Assembly (NCBI GenBank): GCA_005889025.1
Contig: VBCZ01000154.1
Coordinates: 10,607-17,037, forward strand
Reading direction: 5' to 3'
DNA: 6,431 nt
Source: Betaproteobacteria bacterium
Lineage (GTDB): Bacteria; Pseudomonadota; Gammaproteobacteria; Burkholderiales; Casimicrobiaceae
How positions within the stretch are numbered: position 1 is the first letter of the stretch; every line of letters begins with the position of its first letter. Positions 1 to 6,088 of this stretch are shown one piece after another. A model generated the notes under the pieces. It had not been told where the DNA came from and ran no database searches. It saw only the letters and a list, made by a program, of their open reading frames with translations. The position numbers and the translations under genes are program-made.

Positions 1-25
1 GCCGTGCAGTGAGTGACGTACAGCG

Positions 26-985
26 TCAACCGACGTAGCGGCCGAGGCGCACTGCGGTCTCCCCACGTTTGGGCTTTCGCGTCGGCATCACGAGGATGCA
101 ATCGCCGTGCGGAGTTCGGATCTCGGCGTCGCCGTCAACGGCGTACACCGTCCCGGCTTCGCGGATCATCTCGAAGCCACGCACTGGCCGCACAAAGCGA
201 AATTCGTCGGTTTGGATGGTGACGGTTGCAGTGACTTCGACCACGCGCTGTGGAAGCGGACGCGCGCGGTCGAGATGGCCTTCGAGCCAGGAGGAGTCGA
301 CGATCGCGAAATGACGCAGAAAGCGAAGCATCGCCTGCTTGGCTACGACCGGCGCTTGCGCCTCCCAGTGCTGTCCGCATTCGATCAGAAGCGCGTTGCG
401 CGTGTCTTGCGGATCGTCGAACGGCCCATAATCGCGAAGCCGCGTTCCAGCCGCGTGCCCGCGATCGATCACGATGTGCTGTGGAATCTCGACTGCGCGC
501 GCCAGCTCCACGCCCTTGCGCTGCCGTCCCGCCATCGCAAGAGGCACGCAGGGCTCCGACATCGAATGAAGATCGAGGAGATAGTCGACGCTGTCGTAGA
601 GCGGACGAAGCTCGCGAGCGCGAGCCAACTCGACGCTGTCGCGGGGCCCTTCGAGCACCGCCGGCGTCCACAAGCGGTTGAAGTCTTCGTCGACGCAGCG
701 AGAAGCAAACGGGTCGCCGTGATCGAATCGCGCGTAGGCGGCGACGTTTGCGAAAACAACCGAGAGCGTTCCGCGCTCAGGCCTGATGGCTTGTCGCAGC
801 AGCCAGTCGAGCGCGATCGCGCCGCAGACCTCGTTGCCGTGGGTCAGCGCCTGGAGCAGGACGTGCGGTCCCGGGCGCTCGGAGTGAAAAGTCCAGGCGT
901 AGGCGATGCGGGCGTTTCCCGACGCATACCCATCGAGATCCGGAAATTCGACATCGATACGGGGAGCAGTCTTGCTCTCGGACAT
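26..985 (-). CDS. Succinylglutamate desuccinylase/aspartoacylase family zinc deacylase
   Basis: This is a cytoplasmic zinc hydrolase of the AstE/AspA branch of the M14 carboxypeptidase fold, which removes an acyl group (succinyl, acetyl or similar) from an N-acyl amino acid. The sequence shows the family's zinc and catalytic motifs. Counted from ATG 985, they are THGNE (zinc ligands H49 and E52), EDFNR (N103, R104, substrate carboxylate binding), DLHS (third zinc ligand H140) and IECGQH (general base E202). A beta-rich C-terminal part follows. The length of 319 aa is normal. An in-frame GTG at 1033, directly after the TAA of the upstream argE-like gene, would add 16 residues. Neither start has a clear ribosome binding site, and I prefer the ATG because family similarity begins only after it. 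The gene is probably co-transcribed with the argE-like gene. No astABCD genes are visible, so a role in arginine succinyltransferase catabolism is not supported. The family is secure; the substrate is unknown. Confidence 0.88.
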   Translation of the reverse strand: MSESKTAPRIDVEFPDLDGYASGNARIAYAWTFHSERPGPHVLLQALTHGNEVCGAIALDWLLRQAIRPERGTLSVVFANVAAYARFDHGDPFASRCVDEDFNRLWTPAVLEGPRDSVELARARELRPLYDSVDYLLDLHSMSEPCVPLAMAGRQRKGVELARAVEIPQHIVIDRGHAAGTRLRDYGPFDDPQDTRNALLIECGQHWEAQAPVVAKQAMLRFLRHFAIVDSSWLEGHLDRARPLPQRVVEVTATVTIQTDEFRFVRPVRGFEMIREAGTVYAVDGDAEIRTPHGDCILVMPTRKPKRGETAVRLGRYVG

Positions 986-1033
986 GGCGGCGTTTTCAAA
1001 CGCGTCGACGCCCTGTCGCTTGCCTTTGCTCAC

Positions 1034-2230
1034 TTACGCCGCGCAAACATCATCGCCGAGTCTGCGCATGAAGTCCTCGCACGCGGCGAGTTGCTCGAGC
1101 GAAATCCATTCGTTGGGCTGATGCGCCTGCTCGATGTGGCCCGGGCCGCAAATAATGGTCGCGATATTCGCATTGTGAAAAAGCGCTGCCTCTGTCCCGA
1201 AGGAGACCTTGGCGTAGTCGTTTTCGCCGGTGCAGGCGCGGCCGAGCTCGGCAATCTCGCTTCCGCCATGCGTATCGAACCCAGGCATGCTCGAGAGGGA
1301 TTCGAACTCGATGTAGGTTGCCGGGTCGACGGCATGCATCTCGGGGATGAGCGTCGCCGCAAATCGCTTGACGTCGGCAAACAGCGCGTCCGGATCGTCG
1401 AAGGGAAGGTGGCGGAACTCGAAATCGAACGTACAGTCGCGCGGCACGATATTGAGCGCCGTGCCGCCATGAATCACGCCTGTATGCACCGTCGTATAGG
1501 GAACGTCATAGGCGGCATCGAAGCCGCCGCGATCGCGAAAGCGGCGCGCAATCTGGCTGAGAAAGGTCACGATCTCGCATGCGATCTGAACCGCATTCAC
1601 CCCTCGCGGAGTCAACGCCGAATGGGCTTCGTGGCCGCGCACGCGGCAACGGAAACTGCGCTTGCCCTTGTTCGCTATGACAAGTCGCATGCCGGTAGGC
1701 TCGCCGACAATACAGCCGGAGGGCCTGATGCCGCGTCGTGAGATGTCGGCGATGAGTCGACGCACGCCTATGCATCCGACTTCCTCGTCGTACGACAATG
1801 CAAAGTGGAGCGGCCGCGAAAGACCGCGGTGGATAAACTCGGGAACGAAGGCAAGTCCGATCGCCGAGAAGCTCTTCATGTCGGCGACACCGCGCCCGTA
1901 CAATTTGTCGCCTCGCAACGTGGCGGTGAACGGATCGGTCTCCCATGGCTGTCCGTCGACCGGGACCACATCGCTATGGCCGGAAAGCACGACCCCCCCG
2001 GTCGTGGCATTGCCGTCACGGGCAGGCAGGGTTGCAAAAAGGTTTGCCTTCCGGCCGTCGTCGTTCGTGGTCAACTGCGAATCGATCCCGTATCCTGCAA
2101 GGTAGCCTTTGACCCAGTCGATAAGGGCTATGTTGGAACCGCGACTGGTCGTATCGAAACCAACCAGGGTCCGGATCAATTCCAAACTTCGAAGGCCGGG
2201 AGAAATCTCGGTGGCGGCGGGGGAGCTCAT
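1034..2230 (-). CDS. argE: Acetylornithine deacetylase (ArgE-type, M20 peptidase family)
   Basis: This predicted cytoplasmic di-zinc enzyme hydrolyses N2-acetylornithine to ornithine and acetate, or a related N-acyl amino acid. Counted from ATG 2230 it has 398 aa, close to the usual 380-400. The M20 signatures are in order: SGHSDVVPVDG (H85, D87), GRGVADMK (bridging ligand D117), DEEVGCIG (catalytic E149, ligand E150), GEPTGM (ligand E177), RGHEAHSA in the dimerisation domain (H200, H203) and GPGHIEQAHQPNE near the C-terminus (ligand H370). All expected metal ligands are present. A GTG at 2308 would extend the frame by 26 residues, but a strong promoter lies inside that extension, so ATG 2230 is preferred. 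The stop codon directly abuts the downstream deacylase frame, which indicates an operon. The linear ArgE route and catabolic acyl-amino-acid hydrolysis are both possible; the partner deacylase makes the specificity less certain. Confidence 0.9.
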   Translation of the reverse strand: MSSPAATEISPGLRSLELIRTLVGFDTTSRGSNIALIDWVKGYLAGYGIDSQLTTNDDGRKANLFATLPARDGNATTGGVVLSGHSDVVPVDGQPWETDPFTATLRGDKLYGRGVADMKSFSAIGLAFVPEFIHRGLSRPLHFALSYDEEVGCIGVRRLIADISRRGIRPSGCIVGEPTGMRLVIANKGKRSFRCRVRGHEAHSALTPRGVNAVQIACEIVTFLSQIARRFRDRGGFDAAYDVPYTTVHTGVIHGGTALNIVPRDCTFDFEFRHLPFDDPDALFADVKRFAATLIPEMHAVDPATYIEFESLSSMPGFDTHGGSEIAELGRACTGENDYAKVSFGTEAALFHNANIATIICGPGHIEQAHQPNEWISLEQLAACEDFMRRLGDDVCAA

Positions 2231-2251
2231 CGCGCTGCTCGTGCAGGGAAC

Positions 2252-2280
2252 AGGATAGGAAGCGTGGAAGTCTATGTCAA
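2252..2280 (-). promoter_or_regulatory. Sigma70-type promoter of the argE/deacylase operon
   Basis: On the minus strand a perfect -35 TTGACA (2275-2280) is followed after 17 bp by TATCCT (2252-2257), four of six matches to the -10 consensus. Transcription would start near 2245, about 15 nt before ATG 2230. That leader is short and has no convincing Shine-Dalgarno sequence. Confidence 0.65.
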
Positions 2281-2325
2281 TGCCATCGAAAGGAGAACAG
2301 CTGCGCACAGCGCGATGCTTCCCGA

Positions 2326-3426
2326 ATGTCTCGACTTATCACCATGCTGCTTGCAATTGTCTTTGCCGGCGCTGCGCTTGCGCAAAGCGCTGCATTGCCG
2401 CTGGAGACGATCAAGCTGCCTACCGGCTTCGCGATCGAATTGTTCGCGCGGGTCGACAACGCCCGCGGGATGGCGCTGGGCACGCAGGGTACCTTGTTCG
2501 TCGGCTCGATGCAGGCGGGCAGGGTTTATGCTGTACGAGTCAAGCGCGGCGCTGCGCCCGAAATCATGACGATCGCGTCAGGCCTCAGGCTGCCGGTGGG
2601 CGTTGCATTTCGCGACGGCTCGCTTTACGTGTCTTCGATCGATCGCATCCTGCGCTACGACAACATCGAGCAACGTTTGACCAACCCGCCGGCGCCGGTG
2701 GTCGTGAGCGATCATTTCCCGAAGGACACGCATCACGGCTGGAAATTCATCGCGTTCGGTCCGGACGGCAAGCTCTATGTTCCCGTGGGCGCGCCTTGCA
2801 ATATATGCGAGCCGGATCCAAACCGCTACGCATCCATCATGCGGATGAACGCCGATGGCTCCGGCCTCGAGGTCTACGCGCGCGGGGTGCGCAACTCGGT
2901 GGGCTTCGACTGGGATCCGCGTACGCGCGAGCTATGGTTCACCGACAACGGTCGCGATTGGCTCGGCGATGATTCCCCGCCCGACGAGCTCAATCATGCG
3001 TCTGCGGCGGGGATGCACTTCGGCTATCCGTACTGCCACGGAGGAACGATCGCCGACCCCGAATACGGGCATCGCCACGCATGCAACGAATTCACGCCGC
3101 CCGCGCAGAACCTGGGCGCTCATGTGGCGGCGCTTGGCATGCGCTTTTACACCGGGTCGCAGTTTCCGCCCGAATACCGCAACCAGATCTTCATTGCCGA
3201 GCACGGTTCATGGAACCGCAGCGTGAAAACCGGATATCGAATTGCGACAGTTCGCATCGAAAATGGAAAAGCCGTGGCGTACGAATCATTCGCCAGCGGC
3301 TGGCTGCAGGGGGAAAAGGTCTGGGGCCGTCCGGCGGACGTGCTGGTCCTGCCGGACGGCTCCTTATTGGTCTCCGACGATTACGCCGGAGCGATCTATA
3401 AAATCAGCTATACGTCTCGCCGATAG
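2326..3426 (+). CDS. Secreted glucose/sorbosone dehydrogenase-type (PQQ-dependent) beta-propeller oxidoreductase
   Basis: This 366-aa protein belongs to the glucose/sorbosone dehydrogenase family, six-bladed propellers that oxidise sugars or related aldehydes in the periplasm with PQQ. A signal peptide is clear: MSRLITMLLAIVFAGAALA, with cleavage likely before Q20. Repeated propeller strands follow, such as GTLFVGS, GSLYVSS, GKLYVPVG, RELWFTDNG and GSLLVSDD. Candidate cofactor or active-site residues, by analogy with soluble glucose dehydrogenase, are H136/H137 (THHGWK), R189-N190 (RGVRNSVGFDWDP), D207-N208 and R335 (WGRPADV). Cysteines C158/C161 and C237/C253 could form disulfides. ATG 2326 gives a complete signal peptide, but no Shine-Dalgarno sequence lies close to it; an AAAGGAG at 2289-2295 is too far. 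The gene is divergent from the argE operon and convergent with the next gene. PQQ use is inferred from the family and no pqq genes are visible. The true substrate is unknown. Confidence 0.88.
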   Translation: MSRLITMLLAIVFAGAALAQSAALPLETIKLPTGFAIELFARVDNARGMALGTQGTLFVGSMQAGRVYAVRVKRGAAPEIMTIASGLRLPVGVAFRDGSLYVSSIDRILRYDNIEQRLTNPPAPVVVSDHFPKDTHHGWKFIAFGPDGKLYVPVGAPCNICEPDPNRYASIMRMNADGSGLEVYARGVRNSVGFDWDPRTRELWFTDNGRDWLGDDSPPDELNHASAAGMHFGYPYCHGGTIADPEYGHRHACNEFTPPAQNLGAHVAALGMRFYTGSQFPPEYRNQIFIAEHGSWNRSVKTGYRIATVRIENGKAVAYESFASGWLQGEKVWGRPADVLVLPDGSLLVSDDYAGAIYKISYTSRR

Positions 3427-3429
3427 TGG

Positions 3430-3744
3430 TTACCAGTGGCGACCGTACCAGTAGCGACCGTGATAGTAATGCGGCCGGTAATAGCTTACGTATGGCCTTG
3501 CGTAATAGCGGGGGCCATAAGCGCCATAGACCACCGGCGCATCATAGTAGGTAACGGGCGGTGCGTAGACGACCGGTGGCGCGTAGTATCCATACCCGTA
3601 TCCCGGCGTCGCGTATCCGACCGCGAAACCTGGCGCGCCAATGGAAATGCTGAACGAATCCCGGGCCGACGCCGTCGTGGCTACCGTTGCACCGCCGGCA
3701 AGCAGGACCGCCGCTGCGGCGATCATGGCAATGCGACGTTTCAT
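3430..3744 (-). CDS. Small secreted Tyr/Pro/Gly-rich protein (PXPV-like)
   Basis: This is a 104-aa exported protein of unknown function. An N-terminal signal peptide (MKRRIAMIAAAAVLLAGG, cleavage probably after ASA at residue 27) precedes a low-complexity mature part. That part holds PGYGYGYY, then APPVVY, APPVTYY and DAPVVY repeats (about 55-73), and a Tyr/Arg/His-rich tail that ends in HGRYWYGRHW. Small secreted proteins with such PXPV and YGxxW repeats are common in Burkholderiales and are usually left unnamed. The start at 3744 is set by a good Shine-Dalgarno sequence, GAGGAGAT at 3749-3756; an upstream in-frame GTG at 3786 would add 14 residues ahead of that site and is unlikely. The stop codon is 3 bp from the stop of the convergent dehydrogenase gene. 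An envelope or surface role is inference from the signal peptide and composition alone. Confidence 0.8.
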   Translation of the reverse strand: MKRRIAMIAAAAVLLAGGATVATTASARDSFSISIGAPGFAVGYATPGYGYGYYAPPVVYAPPVTYYDAPVVYGAYGPRYYARPYVSYYRPHYYHGRYWYGRHW

Positions 3745-3763
3745 GTGGATCTCCTCATCTGAA

Positions 3764-3781
3764 GTCGCGAAATGGCGCGAC
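3764..3781 (-). repeat. Inverted repeat (possible leader hairpin or operator) before the Tyr/Pro-rich gene
   Basis: A perfect 6-bp inverted repeat, GTCGCG-6 nt-CGCGAC, lies just upstream of the Shine-Dalgarno sequence of the 3744-3430 gene. If the promoter proposed at 3794-3821 is right, it falls in the first 25 nt of the mRNA, where it could form a GC-rich hairpin. It could also be a DNA-level operator. The stem is short and may be chance in GC-rich DNA. Confidence 0.4.
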
Positions 3782-3793
3782 ACCACTCCAACG

Positions 3794-3821
3794 CTAATAT
3801 AGACCGTTGGGTTGACACCAA
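3794..3821 (-). promoter_or_regulatory. Candidate promoter of the Tyr/Pro-rich secreted protein gene
   Basis: Minus-strand TTGGTG (3816-3821), 16 bp, TATTAG (3794-3799). The -35 matches three of six consensus positions and the -10 four of six. It lies in the more AT-rich part of the divergent intergenic region and gives a leader of roughly 43 nt. Confidence 0.35.
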
Positions 3822-3822
3822 G

Positions 3823-3850
3823 TTTCGATTTCAGAACAGCTAGTTACAAT
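3823..3850 (+). promoter_or_regulatory. Candidate promoter of the substrate-binding protein gene
   Basis: TACAAT at 3845-3850 matches five of six -10 positions. The best -35 at proper spacing is a poor TTTCGA (3823-3828, 16 bp). Transcription would start near 3857, about 50 nt before ATG 3909. Because the -35 is weak, an activator or another site may be needed. Confidence 0.28.
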
Positions 3851-3908
3851 CGGTTACGTTTGGGCTATGCTGGGCCACGGCGCGCCTTAGCAGAACCTTG
3901 GAGAGCCC

Positions 3909-5489
3909 ATGTTGCGGTCGCTTTTCGTCGCTTTTTGGCTGTCCTTGTATGTCACCGGATATGCCGTCCCCACGGCGGCCGGCACCGATCTGACCATCGG
4001 CATCGGCGCCGACGTTACCGCGATCGACCCGCACTATCACAACCTCACTCCAAACAGCAACGTTGCGGCGCACATATTCGACTATCTGGTCCTGCGCGAT
4101 GAACGGCAGAAGCCTATTCCGGGACTGGCGGAATCCTGGCGGACCGTCGATCCCTTGACTTGGGAGTTCAAGCTTCGCAGGGGAGTGAAGTTCCACGATG
4201 GCAGCGACTTTACCGCGGCTGACGTGATCGCGTCGCTGGAGCGTGTTCCGGAGGTTCCCAACAGCCCATCACCGTTCACCGTTTATACCAAGCAGATCAA
4301 GGAAATGACCGTGGTTGACGCGTACACCATCCGCCTCAAGACGGCCGCGCCGTATCCCCTCATGCCGACCGACCTGACACAGGTGGCGATCATTTCCAAG
4401 AACGCGCGCAAGGCCTCGACCGAGGACTTCAACAGCGGCAAGGCGGCCATAGGCACAGGCCCCTACAAGCTGGTCCGCTACGCCAAAGGAGACCGCATCG
4501 AGCTCGCGCGCCACGACGCGTACTGGGGAGGCAAGACGCCTTGGGAGAAAGTTACCTTGCGCCTCCTTCCCAACGATGCCTCGCGCGTCGCCGCGCTGCT
4601 CGCGGGCGACGTTCAGGCGATCGAATACGTCCCGACTTCTGACGTGGCGAGGATAAGAGCCGATAAGCGGCTCACGGTATACAAGATCATCGCCGACCGG
4701 CTGATCTATTTGCACATGGACAGCGATCGCGACACATCGCCGTATGTCACCGACAAGCAGGGAAAGCCGCTTTCAAGAAATCCTCTGAAGGATCCACGCG
4801 TGCGCAAGGCGCTGTCCAAGGCGATCAACCGCAATGCGATCGTCGACAAGGTTATGGAGGGTGAAGCCGTGCCGGCAGGCCAGCTGCTCGCCGATGGAAT
4901 GTTCGGTACGACGAGAAATCTCAAGGTCGAGGCTTACGATCCCGACGGTGCGAAGAAATTGCTCACCGATGCGGGCTACCCCGACGGATTCGGGATCACC
5001 ATACATGCGCCCAACAATCGCTATGTGAACGACGCCAAGATCGCTCAAGCCGTGGCGCAGATGCTTACCCGTATTGGAATCGCAACGCGGGTCGAGGCGA
5101 TGCCGTCGGCGACGTTTTTTCCTCAGGCGACCGATCTGAAATTCAGCGTCATGCTGCTGGGCTGGAGCTCTGGAACCGGCGAGGCGTCGAGCCCGCTCAA
5201 GGCGCTGCTGGCAACGTACAGCAAGGACAAGGGATTCGGCACGGCGAACCGCGGCCGCTACTCCAACCCGAAAGTCGATGCTCTGCTCGAGGAGGCGCTT
5301 GCCACCGTCGACGACGCGCGCCGCGAAGCGGTCCTGCAGCGCGCGACGGAGGTCGCGATCGACGACACCGGAATCATTCCGCTGCATTTCCAAGTGAATT
5401 TGTGGGCGACGCGAGACGGCATCACGTATACGCCGCGGACGGACGAGAACACCCTCGCGCACAAATTTCGTCCGGCAGTTGCGAAGTAA
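3909..5489 (+). CDS. ABC transporter substrate-binding protein, family 5 (peptide/nickel, Dpp/Opp-like)
   Basis: This 526-aa periplasmic solute-binding protein of the SBP_bac_5 family captures peptides or other small solutes for an ABC importer. A short signal peptide occupies about residues 1-24 (LFVAFWLSLYVTGYAV, cleavage near PTAA). The mature protein shows family hallmarks: an N-terminal TDLTIGIGADVTAIDPH; the family block at 73-105 with LAESW, WEFKLRRGVKFHDG and FTAADV; IGTGPYKLVRY (181-191); DPRVRKALSKAINR (295-308); and LLTDAGYPDG (351-360). There is no cysteine, so it is not a lipoprotein but should be free in the periplasm. The length is typical. GGAGAG at 3900-3905 supports the start. 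Both neighbours are on the opposite strand, so no permease or ATPase gene can be in its operon, and its transporter partners must lie elsewhere. The ligand cannot be read from sequence; peptides, glutathione and opine-like compounds are all handled by this family. Confidence 0.93.
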   Translation: MLRSLFVAFWLSLYVTGYAVPTAAGTDLTIGIGADVTAIDPHYHNLTPNSNVAAHIFDYLVLRDERQKPIPGLAESWRTVDPLTWEFKLRRGVKFHDGSDFTAADVIASLERVPEVPNSPSPFTVYTKQIKEMTVVDAYTIRLKTAAPYPLMPTDLTQVAIISKNARKASTEDFNSGKAAIGTGPYKLVRYAKGDRIELARHDAYWGGKTPWEKVTLRLLPNDASRVAALLAGDVQAIEYVPTSDVARIRADKRLTVYKIIADRLIYLHMDSDRDTSPYVTDKQGKPLSRNPLKDPRVRKALSKAINRNAIVDKVMEGEAVPAGQLLADGMFGTTRNLKVEAYDPDGAKKLLTDAGYPDGFGITIHAPNNRYVNDAKIAQAVAQMLTRIGIATRVEAMPSATFFPQATDLKFSVMLLGWSSGTGEASSPLKALLATYSKDKGFGTANRGRYSNPKVDALLEEALATVDDARREAVLQRATEVAIDDTGIIPLHFQVNLWATRDGITYTPRTDENTLAHKFRPAVAK

Positions 5490-5500
5490 CTCCGAGGCGC

Positions 5501-5535
5501 CATCTCCCGCGTAATTCGGAAGGCGCGGGAAGGTG
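5501..5535 (+). terminator. Possible hairpin terminator between convergent genes
   Basis: Twelve nt after the stop of the binding-protein gene, TCCCGCG (5505-5511) pairs perfectly with CGCGGGA (5524-5530) around a 12-nt loop. A bulged A at 5531 allows four more pairs, one of them G-U (5501-5504 with 5532-5535). It sits in the 54-bp gap between convergent genes. No T-run follows on either strand, so it is not a canonical intrinsic terminator. Confidence 0.4.
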
Positions 5536-5543
5536 AGGCTCGC

Positions 5544-6038
5544 CTAGTCCGCGCGAACGATCAGGTTCTCGAGCTCGGCGAGGATCGGGCTCGCGACGTC
5601 CGTCCCGACGCGCTTGACCAGCGCCTGTGCAAAGTCGGGCAAAAGATCGTGCAGATCCCGGAGATTCTCCGCGCGCTGCAGACGCAGCATCATCAAATAC
5701 CCGCGAAAACCGAGGTGGCGGTGGATGGCGTCGCTCATTTTCTGATTTGCCGCGATGAATCGCTTGACCTCGCTTTCGCTCCGCGGTACGGTCGATCTGT
5801 CAGCCTCCTGGGCAGAAGGCGCGCCGAAGCGCTTGCTGATGAGACCCGCATTTTCCAGCTCGGCAAGCGCTGACTTGTCGAGGTGCAGTGCTCGTGCCCG
5901 CTGCAGAATCTCCGCTACGGTGCGAGTGCCATCGACCATGATGAGAAGACCGCGCAGCGTAATGGGGAGGCCGCGCTTGCGTTCCTTGAGCTCGCGCAAG
6001 CCTTCTTCGGTTTTGGCGTAAATCTCGCCTGGATCCAT
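5544..6038 (-). CDS. Conserved-looking hypothetical protein, 164 aa, helical, cytoplasmic
   Basis: I do not recognise a named family. The protein has no signal peptide, no membrane segment and no cysteine. The N-terminus (residues 1-30) starts with MDPGEIYAKT and a charged helix that contains LRELKERKRG. Residues 28-67 (LRGLLIMVDGTRTVAEILQ, then LAELENAGLI) look like a small helix-turn-helix or winged-helix unit, and the VDGTRTVAEIL segment recalls PqqD-like and similar small domains. A polar linker (about 72-90) leads to a helical C-terminal half (91-162) with RLQRAENLRDLHDLLPDF. The hexapeptide LAELEN occurs twice (58-63 and 153-158). The ATG at 6038 lacks a clear Shine-Dalgarno sequence but follows a TATAAT box by about 45 nt. 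The gene is divergent from glcD. A regulatory role is a guess from the putative DNA-binding-like unit; coding status is well supported by clean length and context. Confidence 0.72.
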   Translation of the reverse strand: MDPGEIYAKTEEGLRELKERKRGLPITLRGLLIMVDGTRTVAEILQRARALHLDKSALAELENAGLISKRFGAPSAQEADRSTVPRSESEVKRFIAANQKMSDAIHRHLGFRGYLMMLRLQRAENLRDLHDLLPDFAQALVKRVGTDVASPILAELENLIVRAD

Positions 6039-6060
6039 TCTGCGCCGTATCGCGCCGCTG

Positions 6061-6078
6061 CCGACTGCCGGCGGTCGG
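6061..6078. promoter_or_regulatory. 18-bp near-perfect palindrome, candidate operator
   Basis: CCGACTGCCGGCGGTCGG is self-complementary at 16 of 18 positions around the centre GCCGGC; the only mismatch is one T/G pair. It overlaps the predicted transcription start of the 164-aa gene (near 6076), a place where a dimeric repressor would block transcription. It could also fold in the 5' leader RNA, but with almost no loop a DNA site is more likely. Confidence 0.42.
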
Positions 6079-6082
6079 GGCT

Positions 6083-6088
6083 ATTATA
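6083..6088 (-). promoter_or_regulatory. Perfect -10 box upstream of the 164-aa gene
   Basis: The minus strand carries TATAAT exactly at the consensus, 45 nt upstream of ATG 6038. No good -35 is found at 16-19 bp; the best is GTCGCA at 6108-6113, three of six matches with 19-bp spacing. The promoter may be weak or activator-dependent. Confidence 0.45.

Noticed and set aside
1..29. TTG at 29 on the minus strand as start of a third operon gene overlapping the deacylase stop
   Set aside because: The frame stays open to the window edge, but only nine codons are visible, with no ribosome binding site and no recognisable residues.
107..1741. 544-codon open frame on the plus strand opposite both deacylase genes
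   Set aside because: It lies antisense to two genes with complete catalytic motifs. Its translation is rich in Arg and Ala and has no recognisable domain. Such long antisense frames are usual in high-GC DNA.
2378..2385. TTGCGCAA palindrome as an operator near the start of the dehydrogenase
   Set aside because: It lies inside the signal peptide coding sequence, where the repeated Ala and Gln codons explain it.
2797..2811. CNIC in the dehydrogenase (residues 158-161) as a cytochrome c haem site
   Set aside because: The haem c motif needs CxxCH. Here the residue after the second cysteine is Glu, so a disulfide or structural role is more likely.
1805..2972. Overlapping plus-strand open frames of 254 and 232 codons
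   Set aside because: They overlap argE antisense and the dehydrogenase gene out of frame, and they show Arg-rich shadow composition without motifs or ribosome binding sites.
3812..3817. Perfect TTGACA on the plus strand as -35 of the binding-protein gene
   Set aside because: No acceptable -10 occurs 16-19 bp downstream. The nearest good box, TACAAT at 3845, is 27 bp away.
4773..5462. 229-codon minus-strand frame inside the binding-protein gene
   Set aside because: It is antisense to a well-supported family 5 binding protein and has Arg-rich shadow composition.
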